A stretch of DNA of 64,000 bases. Origin: JAWLAT01 sp041395325 (GTDB taxonomy: Bacteria > Pseudomonadota > Gammaproteobacteria > Xanthomonadales > SZUA-5). The stretch is from NCBI GenBank assembly GCA_041395325.1, contig JAWLAT010000009.1, forward strand, positions 1-64,000, read 5' to 3'. The notes below the pieces were generated by a model. The model saw nothing but the letters and a program-made list of their open reading frames with translations, was not told the DNA's origin and made no database searches. Below are positions 43,631 to 51,478 of the stretch, piece by piece. Position 1 is the stretch's first letter, and every line of letters starts with the position of its first letter. The translations under genes were made by a program, and so were the position numbers.

Positions 43631-43638
43631 GTTAAATC
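43631..43638. repeat. Target-site duplication, right copy
   Basis: Exact copy of the left GTTAAATC at 38926-38933. Confidence 0.9.
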
Positions 43639-43673
43639 GGCATAGGGCGTGCCGCTTTGCCAGTCCGGCGTTG

Positions 43674-44699
43674 ATGGCCAGGAGCTACGTCGATCTCTGC
43701 TACGTGGCGTCCGGGTCGGGCGATCACGGCGCCGCCCTGAGCTACTGCGAGCAGGCCCTGGCGCTGATCCGCAGCAGTGGTGCCGAGACCAAGCACCCGC
43801 TGAGAACCGCGTTGCGGCAGCTGGAGTCCGCGCTGATCTATAGCGGACAGTACCAGCGCGGCCTGCAGGTCGCCCGTGAACGCATCGCGTTGACGGCCGA
43901 GCTCTATGGCGAACAGAGCACGGTGCTCGCCCTGGAGCGCTTGGCGCTGACCGACCTGCTGGGCGAGGCTGGCTTGTTTGACGAGGCCGACGAGCTGATC
44001 GAACTGGGCCTGCCGCTGGTGCTGGCGCGCAACGGGCCGCAGAGCTCCCAGTCTGCGCAGGCGCTGTTTCACGCCGGCTGGCTGGAATTCCTGCGTGGTC
44101 GCCATGCGCCGGCATTGACCTCGATTCGGCAGGCGCTGGCCATTCAGGAGGGTCTGGCCGACGGGCGTGATCTGGGCATGGTGCAGGTGCTGCGGACTGC
44201 GCTGGCCCAGCTGTTGATCGAGTCCGGGCAGGTCAGCGATGAGGCGCGTACGCTGTTGCAGGCGGTCATCGTCGAACCCAGCCAGGGCGACGCCAATCCG
44301 GTCAGCCTGGCCTACGCCCGCTTGCCCCTGGCGCAGTGGCACGCAGCCAGAGGGGAGGCCGATGCTGCGCGCGCCTTGCTTGGTCAGGTCACTGCGGTGG
44401 GAGATTCGGTCGAGCAGGAGTTGCATGCGCGCGCCGCGGGAACACGGGCGCAGCTGCTGACCGCGGCCGGCGATCTCGATGGTGCTGCCGACCAGGCCCG
44501 ACTGGCCTTCGAGATAATGCTGGCCGATCGAGGTTCCAATAACCCGCGCACCGTTCGCTACGCGATGGCCCGCGCCAAGGCGCTGGACGCGGCTGGCGAT
44601 CGCGCCGTTGCCGCCTCGCTCCGGGCCGAGTACGAACCGCGTCTGGCGCAGTATTTTCCGGTTGATTCGGCCTATCGCGGCCGACGGCAATCACCCTGA
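43674..44699 (+). CDS. TPR protein resembling the tail of a Ser/Thr kinase, probably 5'-truncated
   Basis: A 341-residue all-helical protein with tandem TPR-like units (SGDHGAALSYCEQALALIRS, GLFDEADELIELGLPLVLAR, AALFHAGW-style QALFHAGWLEFLRGRHAPAL, AGDLDGAADQARLAFEIMLA). No signal peptide, kinase domain or strong ribosome binding site is visible. The spacing and the C-terminal pattern (DRGSNNPRTVRYAMARAKAL) match the TPR tails of bacterial Ser/Thr kinases that accompany TIGR02999 sigma factors. The frame is closed by a stop (43626-43628) within the transposon end. Removing the transposon leaves it only about 60 bases from mocR, so loss of the kinase part would predate the insertion. It could instead be a genuine short TPR protein. 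Confidence 0.6.
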   Translation: MARSYVDLCYVASGSGDHGAALSYCEQALALIRSSGAETKHPLRTALRQLESALIYSGQYQRGLQVARERIALTAELYGEQSTVLALERLALTDLLGEAGLFDEADELIELGLPLVLARNGPQSSQSAQALFHAGWLEFLRGRHAPALTSIRQALAIQEGLADGRDLGMVQVLRTALAQLLIESGQVSDEARTLLQAVIVEPSQGDANPVSLAYARLPLAQWHAARGEADAARALLGQVTAVGDSVEQELHARAAGTRAQLLTAAGDLDGAADQARLAFEIMLADRGSNNPRTVRYAMARAKALDAAGDRAVAASLRAEYEPRLAQYFPVDSAYRGRRQSP

Positions 44700-45047
44700 G
44701 ACCGGGGGCGGCCGAACTGGCCCTGATCCACGGGGACCACCTCCACGATCCGCCACACCGCGGCAACCGCGGACCAGCAGGCCGACATCGTTCTTGACGG
44801 TGGCAGCGGAAACGCCCTGCCGGACGGCTGCGTCGGCGAGCTCGTCTGCTCAGGCGTGACGGGGTTCCAGGCAGCGGCTGCCGCAATGGCAAGTTTCCGG
44901 CCACAACGACGAAGAATGGTCCTCTGCGCATCGGAGGCCACCGCTCAACGGCTCGCCGAGCCGCACGGTCTGCGCGTGACTTCAAGTGTCCTTGCCCGAA
45001 CAGCTTCCCACGCGCCTTGCCGCAGGCCGGCGGCGCTGCTAGCCTCG
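44700..45047. other. Gene-free stretch before the Mn riboswitch
   Basis: About 350 bases without a convincing gene. A minus-strand frame reads WRIVEVVPVDQGQFGRPRSQ and may be debris. The promoter of the manganese exporter lies at the right end (45017-45045). Confidence 0.45.
45017..45045 (+). promoter_or_regulatory. Promoter of the manganese exporter gene
   Basis: TTGCCG (45017-45022) and TAGCCT (45040-45045) are spaced by exactly 17 bases. The predicted transcript start, near 45052, coincides with the 5' edge of the riboswitch. Confidence 0.6.
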
Positions 45048-45165
45048 CGGCCGTCATCGGGGAGTAGCCGCCTCCAAGCTGGAGGAGCCGACGTCAACAG
45101 ACTTGGTCCACAGACCATGGCGTCGGCGGCAAGGGCGAGACCTTTGACTTCGATGTCCACGGCCG
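45048..45165 (+). promoter_or_regulatory. yybP-ykoY Mn2+ riboswitch
   Basis: The aptamer hallmarks are present: GGGGAGTAG (45059-45066 region), a middle hairpin arm with GAGCCGACGTCAACAG, and the 3' core GCAAGGGCGAGACCTTTGA (about 45129-45147). Flanking bases 45048-45059 pair with 45151-45165 (CATCG/CGATG and CGGCC/GGCCG) to form P1. It lies 60 bases before a GDT1/MneA gene, a classical target; Mn2+ binding should raise exporter expression. The GC-rich bases after P1 may take part in the expression switch. Confidence 0.9.
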
Positions 45166-45224
45166 GGGCCGGCGGCGGGCAGCGGAGTCATCGGTTCAAT
45201 GCGCCGCCAGCCCCTGGAAATCCA

Positions 45225-45815
45225 ATGAATCTCGAAGCCCTGTTCGCCTCCTTCGGCATCGTTGCCATCGCCGAGATCGGCGACAAGACCCAGCTGCTGT
45301 CCTTTGTCCTGGCCGCTCGGTTTCGCGGTCGACATTGGGCGATCATCGCCGGCATTTTTGTGGCGACCATCTTCAATCACCTGTTCGCCGCCGCCATCGG
45401 CGACTGGGTGGCAGCGCAGCTGGGGCCCGTGTGGCTGCGCTGGCTGCTCGGCCTGGCTTTTCTGGCCTTCGCCGTTTGGGCCCTGATCCCCGACCGACTG
45501 GACGACGAACCCGAAGGCCCGTCCGGTCGCGGTGCCTTCCTGACCACCACCGTTCTGTTCTTCCTCGCCGAGATGGGCGACAAGACCCAGCTGGCGACGG
45601 TCGCACTGGGTGCGCACTACAGCAGTCTGGCGCTGGTGACCCTGGGCACGACGCTGGGGATGCTGGCGGCGAATGTGCCGGCGGTGCTGATCGGCGAAGC
45701 CCTGGCCCGCCGCTTTCCGCTGTCGCGAATGCGCTTTGTGGCCGCGATCCTGTTCGCCATCTTCGGGCTGTTGATTCTGTGGCAGGGCGACACGGCGTTG
45801 AACGCGGTGGGCTGA
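45225..45815 (+). CDS. mneA: GDT1/TMEM165 (UPF0016) manganese exporter
   Basis: A 196-residue inner-membrane protein with six hydrophobic segments in two homologous halves. Each half has the family motif: AEIGDKTQLLSF (about 15-26) and AEMGDKTQLATV (about 110-121). In Vibrio, MneA of this family exports Mn2+ and protects against Mn toxicity; the E-x-G-D-K-T motifs bind the cation. The upstream yybP-ykoY riboswitch supports the manganese role directly. Start at 45225. The gene symbol is by family. Confidence 0.93.
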   Translation: MNLEALFASFGIVAIAEIGDKTQLLSFVLAARFRGRHWAIIAGIFVATIFNHLFAAAIGDWVAAQLGPVWLRWLLGLAFLAFAVWALIPDRLDDEPEGPSGRGAFLTTTVLFFLAEMGDKTQLATVALGAHYSSLALVTLGTTLGMLAANVPAVLIGEALARRFPLSRMRFVAAILFAIFGLLILWQGDTALNAVG

Positions 45816-45988
45816 TTTCGCATCCAGCGCGGCGTGAGCCACTGAGCAGGCCGAATCAGGGGGAGCTACGTCGTCTGCCTGTGCCGGCCATCAAGGTTCC
45901 GATCGCGCTCGTGGTGCAGCCTATGTCGCTGCGCTCGCCTGCTGTCGTATTGAGCAGGTGACTGCCACATCACCGCCTGGGGACGCTG

Positions 45989-47527
45989 ATGAACAAGCTG
46001 CTGCCGGTCCTGCTCGGCCTGGGGATGATCGGGCCGGTGCTGGCCGCCGATCCGGTGCCGGCCGACTTTCTGTTCCGTGCCACCGGCGGCGGCGGGTCGA
46101 TGCCCTATCGCGTGTTCGTGCCGTCGGCCTGCACCGGCGCGCAAAGCTGCCCGTTGATCGTCTTCCTGCATGGCGCCGGTGAAGCGGGCACCAACAACAC
46201 CGCGCAACTGAACAACAACGCCAACGGGGCGATGAAGCTGATCAGCGAGGCGAATCAGGCGATTCAGCCGGCGCTGATGGCGGCGCCGCAGTGCCCGACC
46301 AACAGCAGTTGCTGGGGACAGGCCAACTCGCTGACCCAACTCGGGGTGATGCTCGATCAGGTCACGACCGAGTTCAATGTCGACATCGATCGCGTGCATG
46401 TGACCGGTCTGTCAATGGGCGGCAACGGCACCTGGGCGCTCGTGCGCGATCAACCGCAGCGCTTCGCCAGTGCGGTGCCGATGTCCGGCTATGGCGGCGG
46501 TTCTGCCACGTCTTTGGCAGATCTGCCCTTCTGGTATTTCCACGCCATCAATGACGGCACCGTCGGCGTGGCCGGATCGCGCAATCAGGTCAATGCGCTG
46601 CGCGCGGTCAATGCGCGGGTGATCTACACCGAGTACGCCACCGGCGGCCACGGCATCTGGCAGAACGCCTATGCCACGCCGTTGCTGTTTCGCTGGATGA
46701 TGGCGCAGCGGCGCGGGCAACTTGAGCCGACGGCGCCGCCCTTCGTGCGCATCGAGCAGCCCACGGCTGAGCCCCTGTGGCTCACCGATCAGCCCGAGAC
46801 GGTGCTCGCCGGCGTCGTCGACAACGATGTGGCCACGACCAGTTCGGTGGCCTGGTTGCGACGTGGCGGCCCCGATGGGACGGCCAACGGTACGACCCTG
46901 TGGACCACACCCTCCGTGGCGCTGCCGATGGGACTGAGCGACTTCCAGGTCACCGCCACCGGCAGCAGTTATCACGCCCCCTACGGCGGTGCGACCACCT
47001 TCAATGCCAACCTGACGGTCAATCGGCTGCCCTTCGTGCCCGATCCCGGCGACACGCTGATCGCCATCAATGCCGCCGGCGCCGAGTATCTGGCGTTGGA
47101 CGGCACCGACTACCTCGCCGACACCGCCTTCGAGGGCGGCAGCACGCAGGTGTCGACCCGCAACGTCGCCAACACCGAGGACGACACGCTGTACAACAGC
47201 TGGCGCTGGGGCAATTTCGCCTATCGAATTCCGGTCAGCAATGGTCAGTACCGCGTCAGCCTGCACTTCGCCGAGACCTACAACTCGGCGCCGGGTCAGC
47301 GCTCCTTCGATGTGGCACTGCAGGGTGTCCCGATCCTGACCGCCTTCGACATCGCCGCCGAGGTGGGCCTGGATACGGCCACGGTGCGCGTGTTCGAGAC
47401 CACGGTAAGCAACAACCAGCTGTTGATCCAGTTCAGCAACGGCAGCGCCGGCAGTGCGCGGGTGGACGCGGTGCGGATCGAGCTGGCGGTCGAGGATCTG
47501 CTGGTCGACGGCTTCGAAACGCCCTGA
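45989..47527 (+). CDS. Secreted esterase with malectin-like domain and DGFE C-terminus
   Basis: A 512-residue exported protein. After the signal peptide (LLPVLLGLGMIGPVLA) an alpha/beta-hydrolase of the feruloyl/acetyl-esterase or PHB-depolymerase type spans about 25-240: oxyanion HGAGE (61-65), nucleophile Ser142 in GLSMGG, Asp189 in INDG and His221 in GGHGIW. A linker domain follows, then a malectin-like carbohydrate-binding domain (about 350-500; INAAGAEYLALDG, YRIPVSNGQYRVSLHFAETY). The last residues are LLVDGFETP, a C-terminal motif common on secreted proteins of this group. It probably removes ester groups from polysaccharides. The next gene carries the same type of ending. Confidence 0.88.
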   Translation: MNKLLPVLLGLGMIGPVLAADPVPADFLFRATGGGGSMPYRVFVPSACTGAQSCPLIVFLHGAGEAGTNNTAQLNNNANGAMKLISEANQAIQPALMAAPQCPTNSSCWGQANSLTQLGVMLDQVTTEFNVDIDRVHVTGLSMGGNGTWALVRDQPQRFASAVPMSGYGGGSATSLADLPFWYFHAINDGTVGVAGSRNQVNALRAVNARVIYTEYATGGHGIWQNAYATPLLFRWMMAQRRGQLEPTAPPFVRIEQPTAEPLWLTDQPETVLAGVVDNDVATTSSVAWLRRGGPDGTANGTTLWTTPSVALPMGLSDFQVTATGSSYHAPYGGATTFNANLTVNRLPFVPDPGDTLIAINAAGAEYLALDGTDYLADTAFEGGSTQVSTRNVANTEDDTLYNSWRWGNFAYRIPVSNGQYRVSLHFAETYNSAPGQRSFDVALQGVPILTAFDIAAEVGLDTATVRVFETTVSNNQLLIQFSNGSAGSARVDAVRIELAVEDLLVDGFETP

Positions 47528-47644
47528 CAACGCCTCCCGAAGCGCGCGCAGATTGGACGCGGCGGGCGTTGCGCACCGTCCTGTCCGGTTTTCCCACGTC
47601 ATCTCGTTCCCTGATGCTACCTCCGTGTCTGCCAGGGAATTTCG

Positions 47645-48682
47645 ATGTCGATCCGTGCCGTTGTGTCCTGTCTGCTGCTGCCTTTGGTCTGGGCCAGCCC
47701 CGTTCATGCCGTGGTCTTCTGCGCCAACAATTCCACCGATTTCGAGACCGTGCTGGATCTGGCCGAAAACAACGGTCAGGCCGACGAGATCCGCTTGCGC
47801 GTCAACACCACCTACACGCGCAACAACCCGTCGGGCTTTCTGGTCAACCCCGCCGACAATCGCGATCTGGTGATCTCCGGCGGCTGGAACGCCGGCTGCA
47901 ATCAGCGCATCGAAGGCAACCGGACCATCATCGACGGCCAGTTTGCGCGGCCCGGCATGCAGATCCTCAGCGTCGGTGGGGCAGGCCAATTTGAGCTGCG
48001 CATCGAGTATCTGGATTTCTTCAACGCGGCTTCTGCTGACGGTCGTCCGGCTTTGTCGGTGACCAGCAATCCCGGCAATACCGACAACCGCATCGACCTG
48101 CTCGTCCAGAACAACCGCTTCTTTCTCAACGGCAACGCCCAGACAGGGGCAAGTGCATTGGCCACCCAGGTCAATGGCAACGTCCTAGTGCGCGGCAATC
48201 TGTTCTTTGCCAACACCTCCGTCGTGGCGGTGGCGCAGTTGCGTTGCGAGACCGGTACGGCGTCGATCAGTCACAACACCTTCGTCAACAACACGGCTCA
48301 GGGCGTGGGTGGCACGCTGCAGATCCCTGGCGACTGCGTCCACGAAATCGACAACAACCTGTTCTGGGGGAATACGCAACCCGATTTCCGCAGCGCCTCC
48401 AGCGGCCAGATCTATCGCTTGCGCAACAACAACTTCGATCAACGCGCTGGTCAGGCGCAGCCGCAGCTGGAAGTCGGCACGCGCTTCGTAGATCCCTTGT
48501 TCGCGCCCAATCTGCTGGACTCGCGACTGCTGGACGGTTCACCGATGATCGATGCCGGCTTCAGCAACCCGCCCGCCGGTCTGCCGCCGCTGTCGCTGGA
48601 TGAGTTGCCGCGACTGACCGGCCCGGCGCCGGACATCGGCGCGGTGGAGTTCGACCAGATTCTGCGCGACGGCTTCGAGTGA
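47645..48682 (+). CDS. Secreted beta-helix protein with DGFE C-terminus
   Basis: A 345-residue exported protein: signal peptide (VVSCLLLPLVWASPVHA), then right-handed beta-helix repeats with Asn ladders (NRIDLLVQNNRFFLNG, GNVLVRGNLFFANTSVV, ASISHNTFVNNTAQGVGG, DNNLFWGNTQPDF). The tail GPAPDIGAVEFDQ is the usual end of such parallel beta-helix proteins. It ends QILRDGFE. No catalytic residues of a lyase are recognisable. It follows the esterase gene by 117 bases in the same direction and may be co-expressed; a surface polysaccharide-related role is inferred. Confidence 0.85.
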   Translation: MSIRAVVSCLLLPLVWASPVHAVVFCANNSTDFETVLDLAENNGQADEIRLRVNTTYTRNNPSGFLVNPADNRDLVISGGWNAGCNQRIEGNRTIIDGQFARPGMQILSVGGAGQFELRIEYLDFFNAASADGRPALSVTSNPGNTDNRIDLLVQNNRFFLNGNAQTGASALATQVNGNVLVRGNLFFANTSVVAVAQLRCETGTASISHNTFVNNTAQGVGGTLQIPGDCVHEIDNNLFWGNTQPDFRSASSGQIYRLRNNNFDQRAGQAQPQLEVGTRFVDPLFAPNLLDSRLLDGSPMIDAGFSNPPAGLPPLSLDELPRLTGPAPDIGAVEFDQILRDGFE

Positions 48683-48702
48683 GCGTCGGCGGGTCGCCGC
48701 GC

Positions 48703-49245
48703 TCAGAGCGCCTCGGCGCCGCGGGCGATGGCGACCACGCCGGTGCGGCTGTATTCGACCATGCCCAGCGGGATCATCAGCTCGACGAAAGCGTCGATCT
48801 TCTCCGGCGTGCCGGTGAGCTCGAAGACGAAGCTGGTGTGGGTGATGTCGATAACGCGGGCGCGGAAAACCTCCGACAGGCGCAGCGCCTCGGCCCGTCG
48901 TTCACCTTCGCCGGCGACCTTGATCAGCGCCATCTCGCGCTCCACGCCCGGCTTTTCGCGGTTCAGGTCGACCACCCGATGCACCGGCACCAGGCGGCCG
49001 ATCTGCGCCATGATCTGCTCGATCATGTTGTCGGTGCCCGAGGTGACGATGGTGATCCGCGAGGTGTGTCGCTGATGGTCGGTCTCGGCCACCGTCAGCG
49101 ACTCAATGTTGTAGCCCCGGCCCGAGAACAGGCTCACCACCCGCGCCAGCGCACCGACTTCGTTGTCGACGGTCACGCTCAGCGTGGCCTTGCGCACACG
49201 GTCCTTCTGGTCGACCAGGAAGTAGGCGGATTGGGGTTGGGTCAT
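48703..49245 (-). CDS. ilvN: Acetolactate synthase regulatory (small) subunit
   Basis: A 180-residue IlvN/IlvH protein. The N-terminal ACT domain (about 18-95; LSVTVDNEVGALARVVSLFS, GRGYNIESLTVAET) binds valine for feedback inhibition; the C-terminal domain includes MALIKVAGEGERRAEALRLS and VFELTGTPEKIDAFVELM. It is the second gene of ilvI-ilvN, 118 bases after ilvI. A heptamer-repeat hairpin lies in that gap and would be in the shared transcript. Confidence 0.96.
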   Translation of the reverse strand: MTQPQSAYFLVDQKDRVRKATLSVTVDNEVGALARVVSLFSGRGYNIESLTVAETDHQRHTSRITIVTSGTDNMIEQIMAQIGRLVPVHRVVDLNREKPGVEREMALIKVAGEGERRAEALRLSEVFRARVIDITHTSFVFELTGTPEKIDAFVELMIPLGMVEYSRTGVVAIARGAEAL

Positions 49246-49301
49246 GGCGGTGTCCGGGAAGCGAGTCGGGGCGTGAGAGGGATCGTGGTCGGTTGGTTTT
49301 G

Positions 49302-49359
49302 AGGGCCTAGGGCTCAGGGCCCAGGGCTTCTGGGCCCTGGGCCCTATGCCCTGGGCCCT
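49302..49359. repeat. Heptamer-repeat hairpin between ilvI and ilvN
   Basis: Three and a half units (AGGGCCT, AGGGCTC, AGGGCCC, AGGGC; 49302-49327) face four complementary units (GGGCCCT, GGGCCCT, ATGCCCT, GGGCCCT; 49332-49359) across four bases. The arms are largely complementary, so the ilv mRNA would form a very stable stem of over 20 pairs just after the ilvI stop. Confidence 0.75.
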
Positions 49360-49363
49360 ACGC

Positions 49364-51142
49364 TCAGACGAGCATCTTCCCCGCCTCGGTCACGCTGGCG
49401 GCGTCGGCGGCGTCGGGCAGGATCATCTCGTCGTGGGCGGCGCCGGAGGGGATCATCGGGTAACAGTTCTCCAGCTTCTCGACCACGCAATCGAACAGCA
49501 CCGGGCCGGGGTGATCGATCATCTCGATGATGGCGCGATCGAGCTCGGCCGGGGTCTTGGCGCGGATGCCCTTGGCACCATAGGCCTCGGCCAGCTTGAC
49601 GAAGTCCGGCAGCGCTTCGGAATAGGAGTGGGCGTAGCGGCTGCCGTGCAGCAGCTGCTGCCATTGCCGCACCATGCCCATGTACTCGTTGTTGAGGATG
49701 AAGATCTTGATCGGCAGCCGGTATTGCACCGCCGTCGACAGCTCCTGCATCGTCATCAGTACGCTGGCTTCGCCGGCAATGTCGATGACCAGCGCATCGG
49801 GATGGGCCACCTGCACGCCAACGGCGGCCGGAATGCCGTAGCCCATCGTGCCCAGCCCGCCGGAGGTCATCCAGCGATTGGGTTGCTGGAAGTGGTAGTG
49901 CTGAGCGGCCCACATCTGGTGCTGACCGACTTCAGTGGTGATGTAGGTGTTGCGCTCACGGGTGAGCTGATAGAGCCGCTCGACCGCGTATTGCGGCTTG
50001 ATCGTGGTCTCGCTGCGTTCATAGGCCAGGCAACGGCGCGAGCGCCAGCTGTCGATCTGTGCCCACCAGGTGGTCGCGGCCGCGACATCAGCGCGGTGCT
50101 TGCGGGCCCGCCAGCGCTCCAGCATGGCCTCGAGCACCTCGGCGCAGTCGCCGACGATCGGTACGTCGACGATGACGTTCTTGTTGATCGAGGAGGGATC
50201 AATGTCGATGTGGATCTTCTTCGAGCCCGGCGAGAAGGCGTCCAGCCGGCCGGTGACGCGATCGTCGAAGCGGGCGCCGACGGCGATCATCACATCGCAG
50301 CGGTTCATCGCCAGATTGGCCTCATAGGTGCCGTGCATGCCGAGCATGCCCAGCCATTGGCGATCGTGGGCGGGGTAGGCGCCCAGGCCCATCAGCGTCG
50401 AAGTGATCGGATAGCCGGTCAGCCGCACCAGTTCGCGCAGCAGTTCGGCCGCCCGTGGGCCGGCATTGATGACGCCGCCGCCGGTGTAGAAGACCGGTCG
50501 CTTGGCCTGCGCCAGCAACTCCACGGCTTGCTTGATCCGCTCCGGATCGCCCTGGGTCTGAGGGCGATAGGTGCGGTGCAGGATGTCGCTGGCTTCGCTG
50601 TAGCGGCCGCGCTTGAACTGCACATCCTTGGGAATGTCGATCACCACTGGACCGGGACGGCCGGTGCGGGCGATGTAAAAGGCGTCATGCAGTGTGCTGG
50701 CCAGATCGTCGATGTTCTTGACCAGGAAGTTGTGCTTGGTGCAGGCCCGCGTGATGCCAACGGTGTCGCATTCCTGGAAGGCATCGGTGCCGATCAGATG
50801 TGTCGGCACCTGGCCGGTGATGCAGACCAGCGGAATCGAGTCGAGCAGCGCATCGGCCAGTCCGGTGACGGCGTTGGTCGCGCCCGGCCCGGAGGTCACC
50901 AGCAGCACGCCGACCTTGCCGGTGGAGCGGGCATAGCCCTCGGCGGCGTGCGCGGCGCCCTGCTCGTGACGGACCAGAATGTGTTCGACCTGCTCCTGCT
51001 TGAACAGCGCATCGTAGATCGGCAGTACGGCGCCGCCAGGATAGCCAAAGATGTGGCGCACGCCCTGTTCGGCGAGGGCGCGTACGACCATCTCGGCGCC
51101 AGTCATGTCCTCGGGGGTCGAAGTTGCTTGCGGGTCGGCCAT
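49364..51142 (-). CDS. ilvI: Acetolactate synthase catalytic (large) subunit
   Basis: A 592-residue ThDP enzyme making acetolactate/acetohydroxybutyrate, the first common step of valine, leucine and isoleucine synthesis. The catalytic Glu region is VRHEQGAAHAAEGYARSTGK; the FAD/central domain includes GLGAYPAHDRQWLGMLGMHG. In the ThDP motif (normally GD then about 25 residues then NN) the sequence is AGEAS...LNNEYMGM, so Glu replaces the usual Asp. Start at 51142 is favoured by AGCAGTGAG before it; the in-frame ATG at 51193 would be nearly leaderless with respect to the TTGACA at 51226. It is followed by ilvN. Confidence 0.95.
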   Translation of the reverse strand: MADPQATSTPEDMTGAEMVVRALAEQGVRHIFGYPGGAVLPIYDALFKQEQVEHILVRHEQGAAHAAEGYARSTGKVGVLLVTSGPGATNAVTGLADALLDSIPLVCITGQVPTHLIGTDAFQECDTVGITRACTKHNFLVKNIDDLASTLHDAFYIARTGRPGPVVIDIPKDVQFKRGRYSEASDILHRTYRPQTQGDPERIKQAVELLAQAKRPVFYTGGGVINAGPRAAELLRELVRLTGYPITSTLMGLGAYPAHDRQWLGMLGMHGTYEANLAMNRCDVMIAVGARFDDRVTGRLDAFSPGSKKIHIDIDPSSINKNVIVDVPIVGDCAEVLEAMLERWRARKHRADVAAATTWWAQIDSWRSRRCLAYERSETTIKPQYAVERLYQLTRERNTYITTEVGQHQMWAAQHYHFQQPNRWMTSGGLGTMGYGIPAAVGVQVAHPDALVIDIAGEASVLMTMQELSTAVQYRLPIKIFILNNEYMGMVRQWQQLLHGSRYAHSYSEALPDFVKLAEAYGAKGIRAKTPAELDRAIIEMIDHPGPVLFDCVVEKLENCYPMIPSGAAHDEMILPDAADAASVTEAGKMLV

Positions 51143-51225
51143 CTCACTGCTCTCGAAGCTGTCGGTACCGGCGCGATTGCTGCGCTGCGGCATGGCGTCG
51201 ATGGAATCACGGAAAGCGGTGGAGT

Positions 51226-51231
51226 TGTCAA
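51226..51231 (-). promoter_or_regulatory. Perfect -35 box for ilvIN
   Basis: On the minus strand TTGACA is preceded by an A-run (complement of 51243-51250) like an UP element. The -10 is weak (GATTCC at 17 bases). The heptamer array begins immediately upstream, at 51251. Confidence 0.45.
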
Positions 51232-51250
51232 CCTATTTGTCGGCTTTTTT

Positions 51251-51397
51251 AGGGCCCAGGGCCCAGGGCACAGGGCTCAGGGCTCAGGGCCCAGGGCACA
51301 GGGCACAGGGCACAGGGCACAGGGCACAGGGCACAGGGCACAGGGCACAGGGCACAGGGCACAGGGCACAGGGCACAGGGCACAGGGCACAGGGCCA
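51251..51397. repeat. Twenty-unit heptamer tandem array
   Basis: Twenty consecutive 7-base units fill 51251-51390, with a partial unit after. The first six are mixed AGGGCCC/AGGGCAC/AGGGCTC and the last 14 are identical AGGGCAC. Perfect identity suggests recent expansion by slippage. It lies in the divergent promoter region of ilvI and the patatin gene, with no opposing arm. Confidence 0.9.
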
Positions 51398-51478
51398 TGA
51401 ATGTGATGCCGGAGCGCGTCAGCGACCAGTGGGGCGTGCCGGGCTATCCTCGTTGCTCGGTCCTGAACGCTCAGTCCC

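Larger units (their letters stand above)
51143..51478. other. Divergent region between ilvI and the patatin gene
   Basis: A 336-base stretch without genes. It holds a candidate ilvI promoter and a 20-unit heptamer array; little else remains between the array and the patatin start at 51479, so that promoter must lie within or just after the array. Confidence 0.6.

Noticed and set aside
43674..44699. TPR gene truncated by the transposon insertion
   Set aside because: The intact target duplication shows the insertion removed no DNA; restoring the site leaves only about 60 bases to mocR, so any truncation is older.
51251..51397. Possible CRISPR array
   Set aside because: Units are 7 bases with no unique spacers and no cas genes nearby; it is a tandem microsatellite.
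49346..51400. A 684-codon plus-strand frame ending in repeated HRAQGTG
   Set aside because: It is antisense to ilvI and then runs through the heptamer array; the repeating peptide is only the translation of the 7-base repeat.
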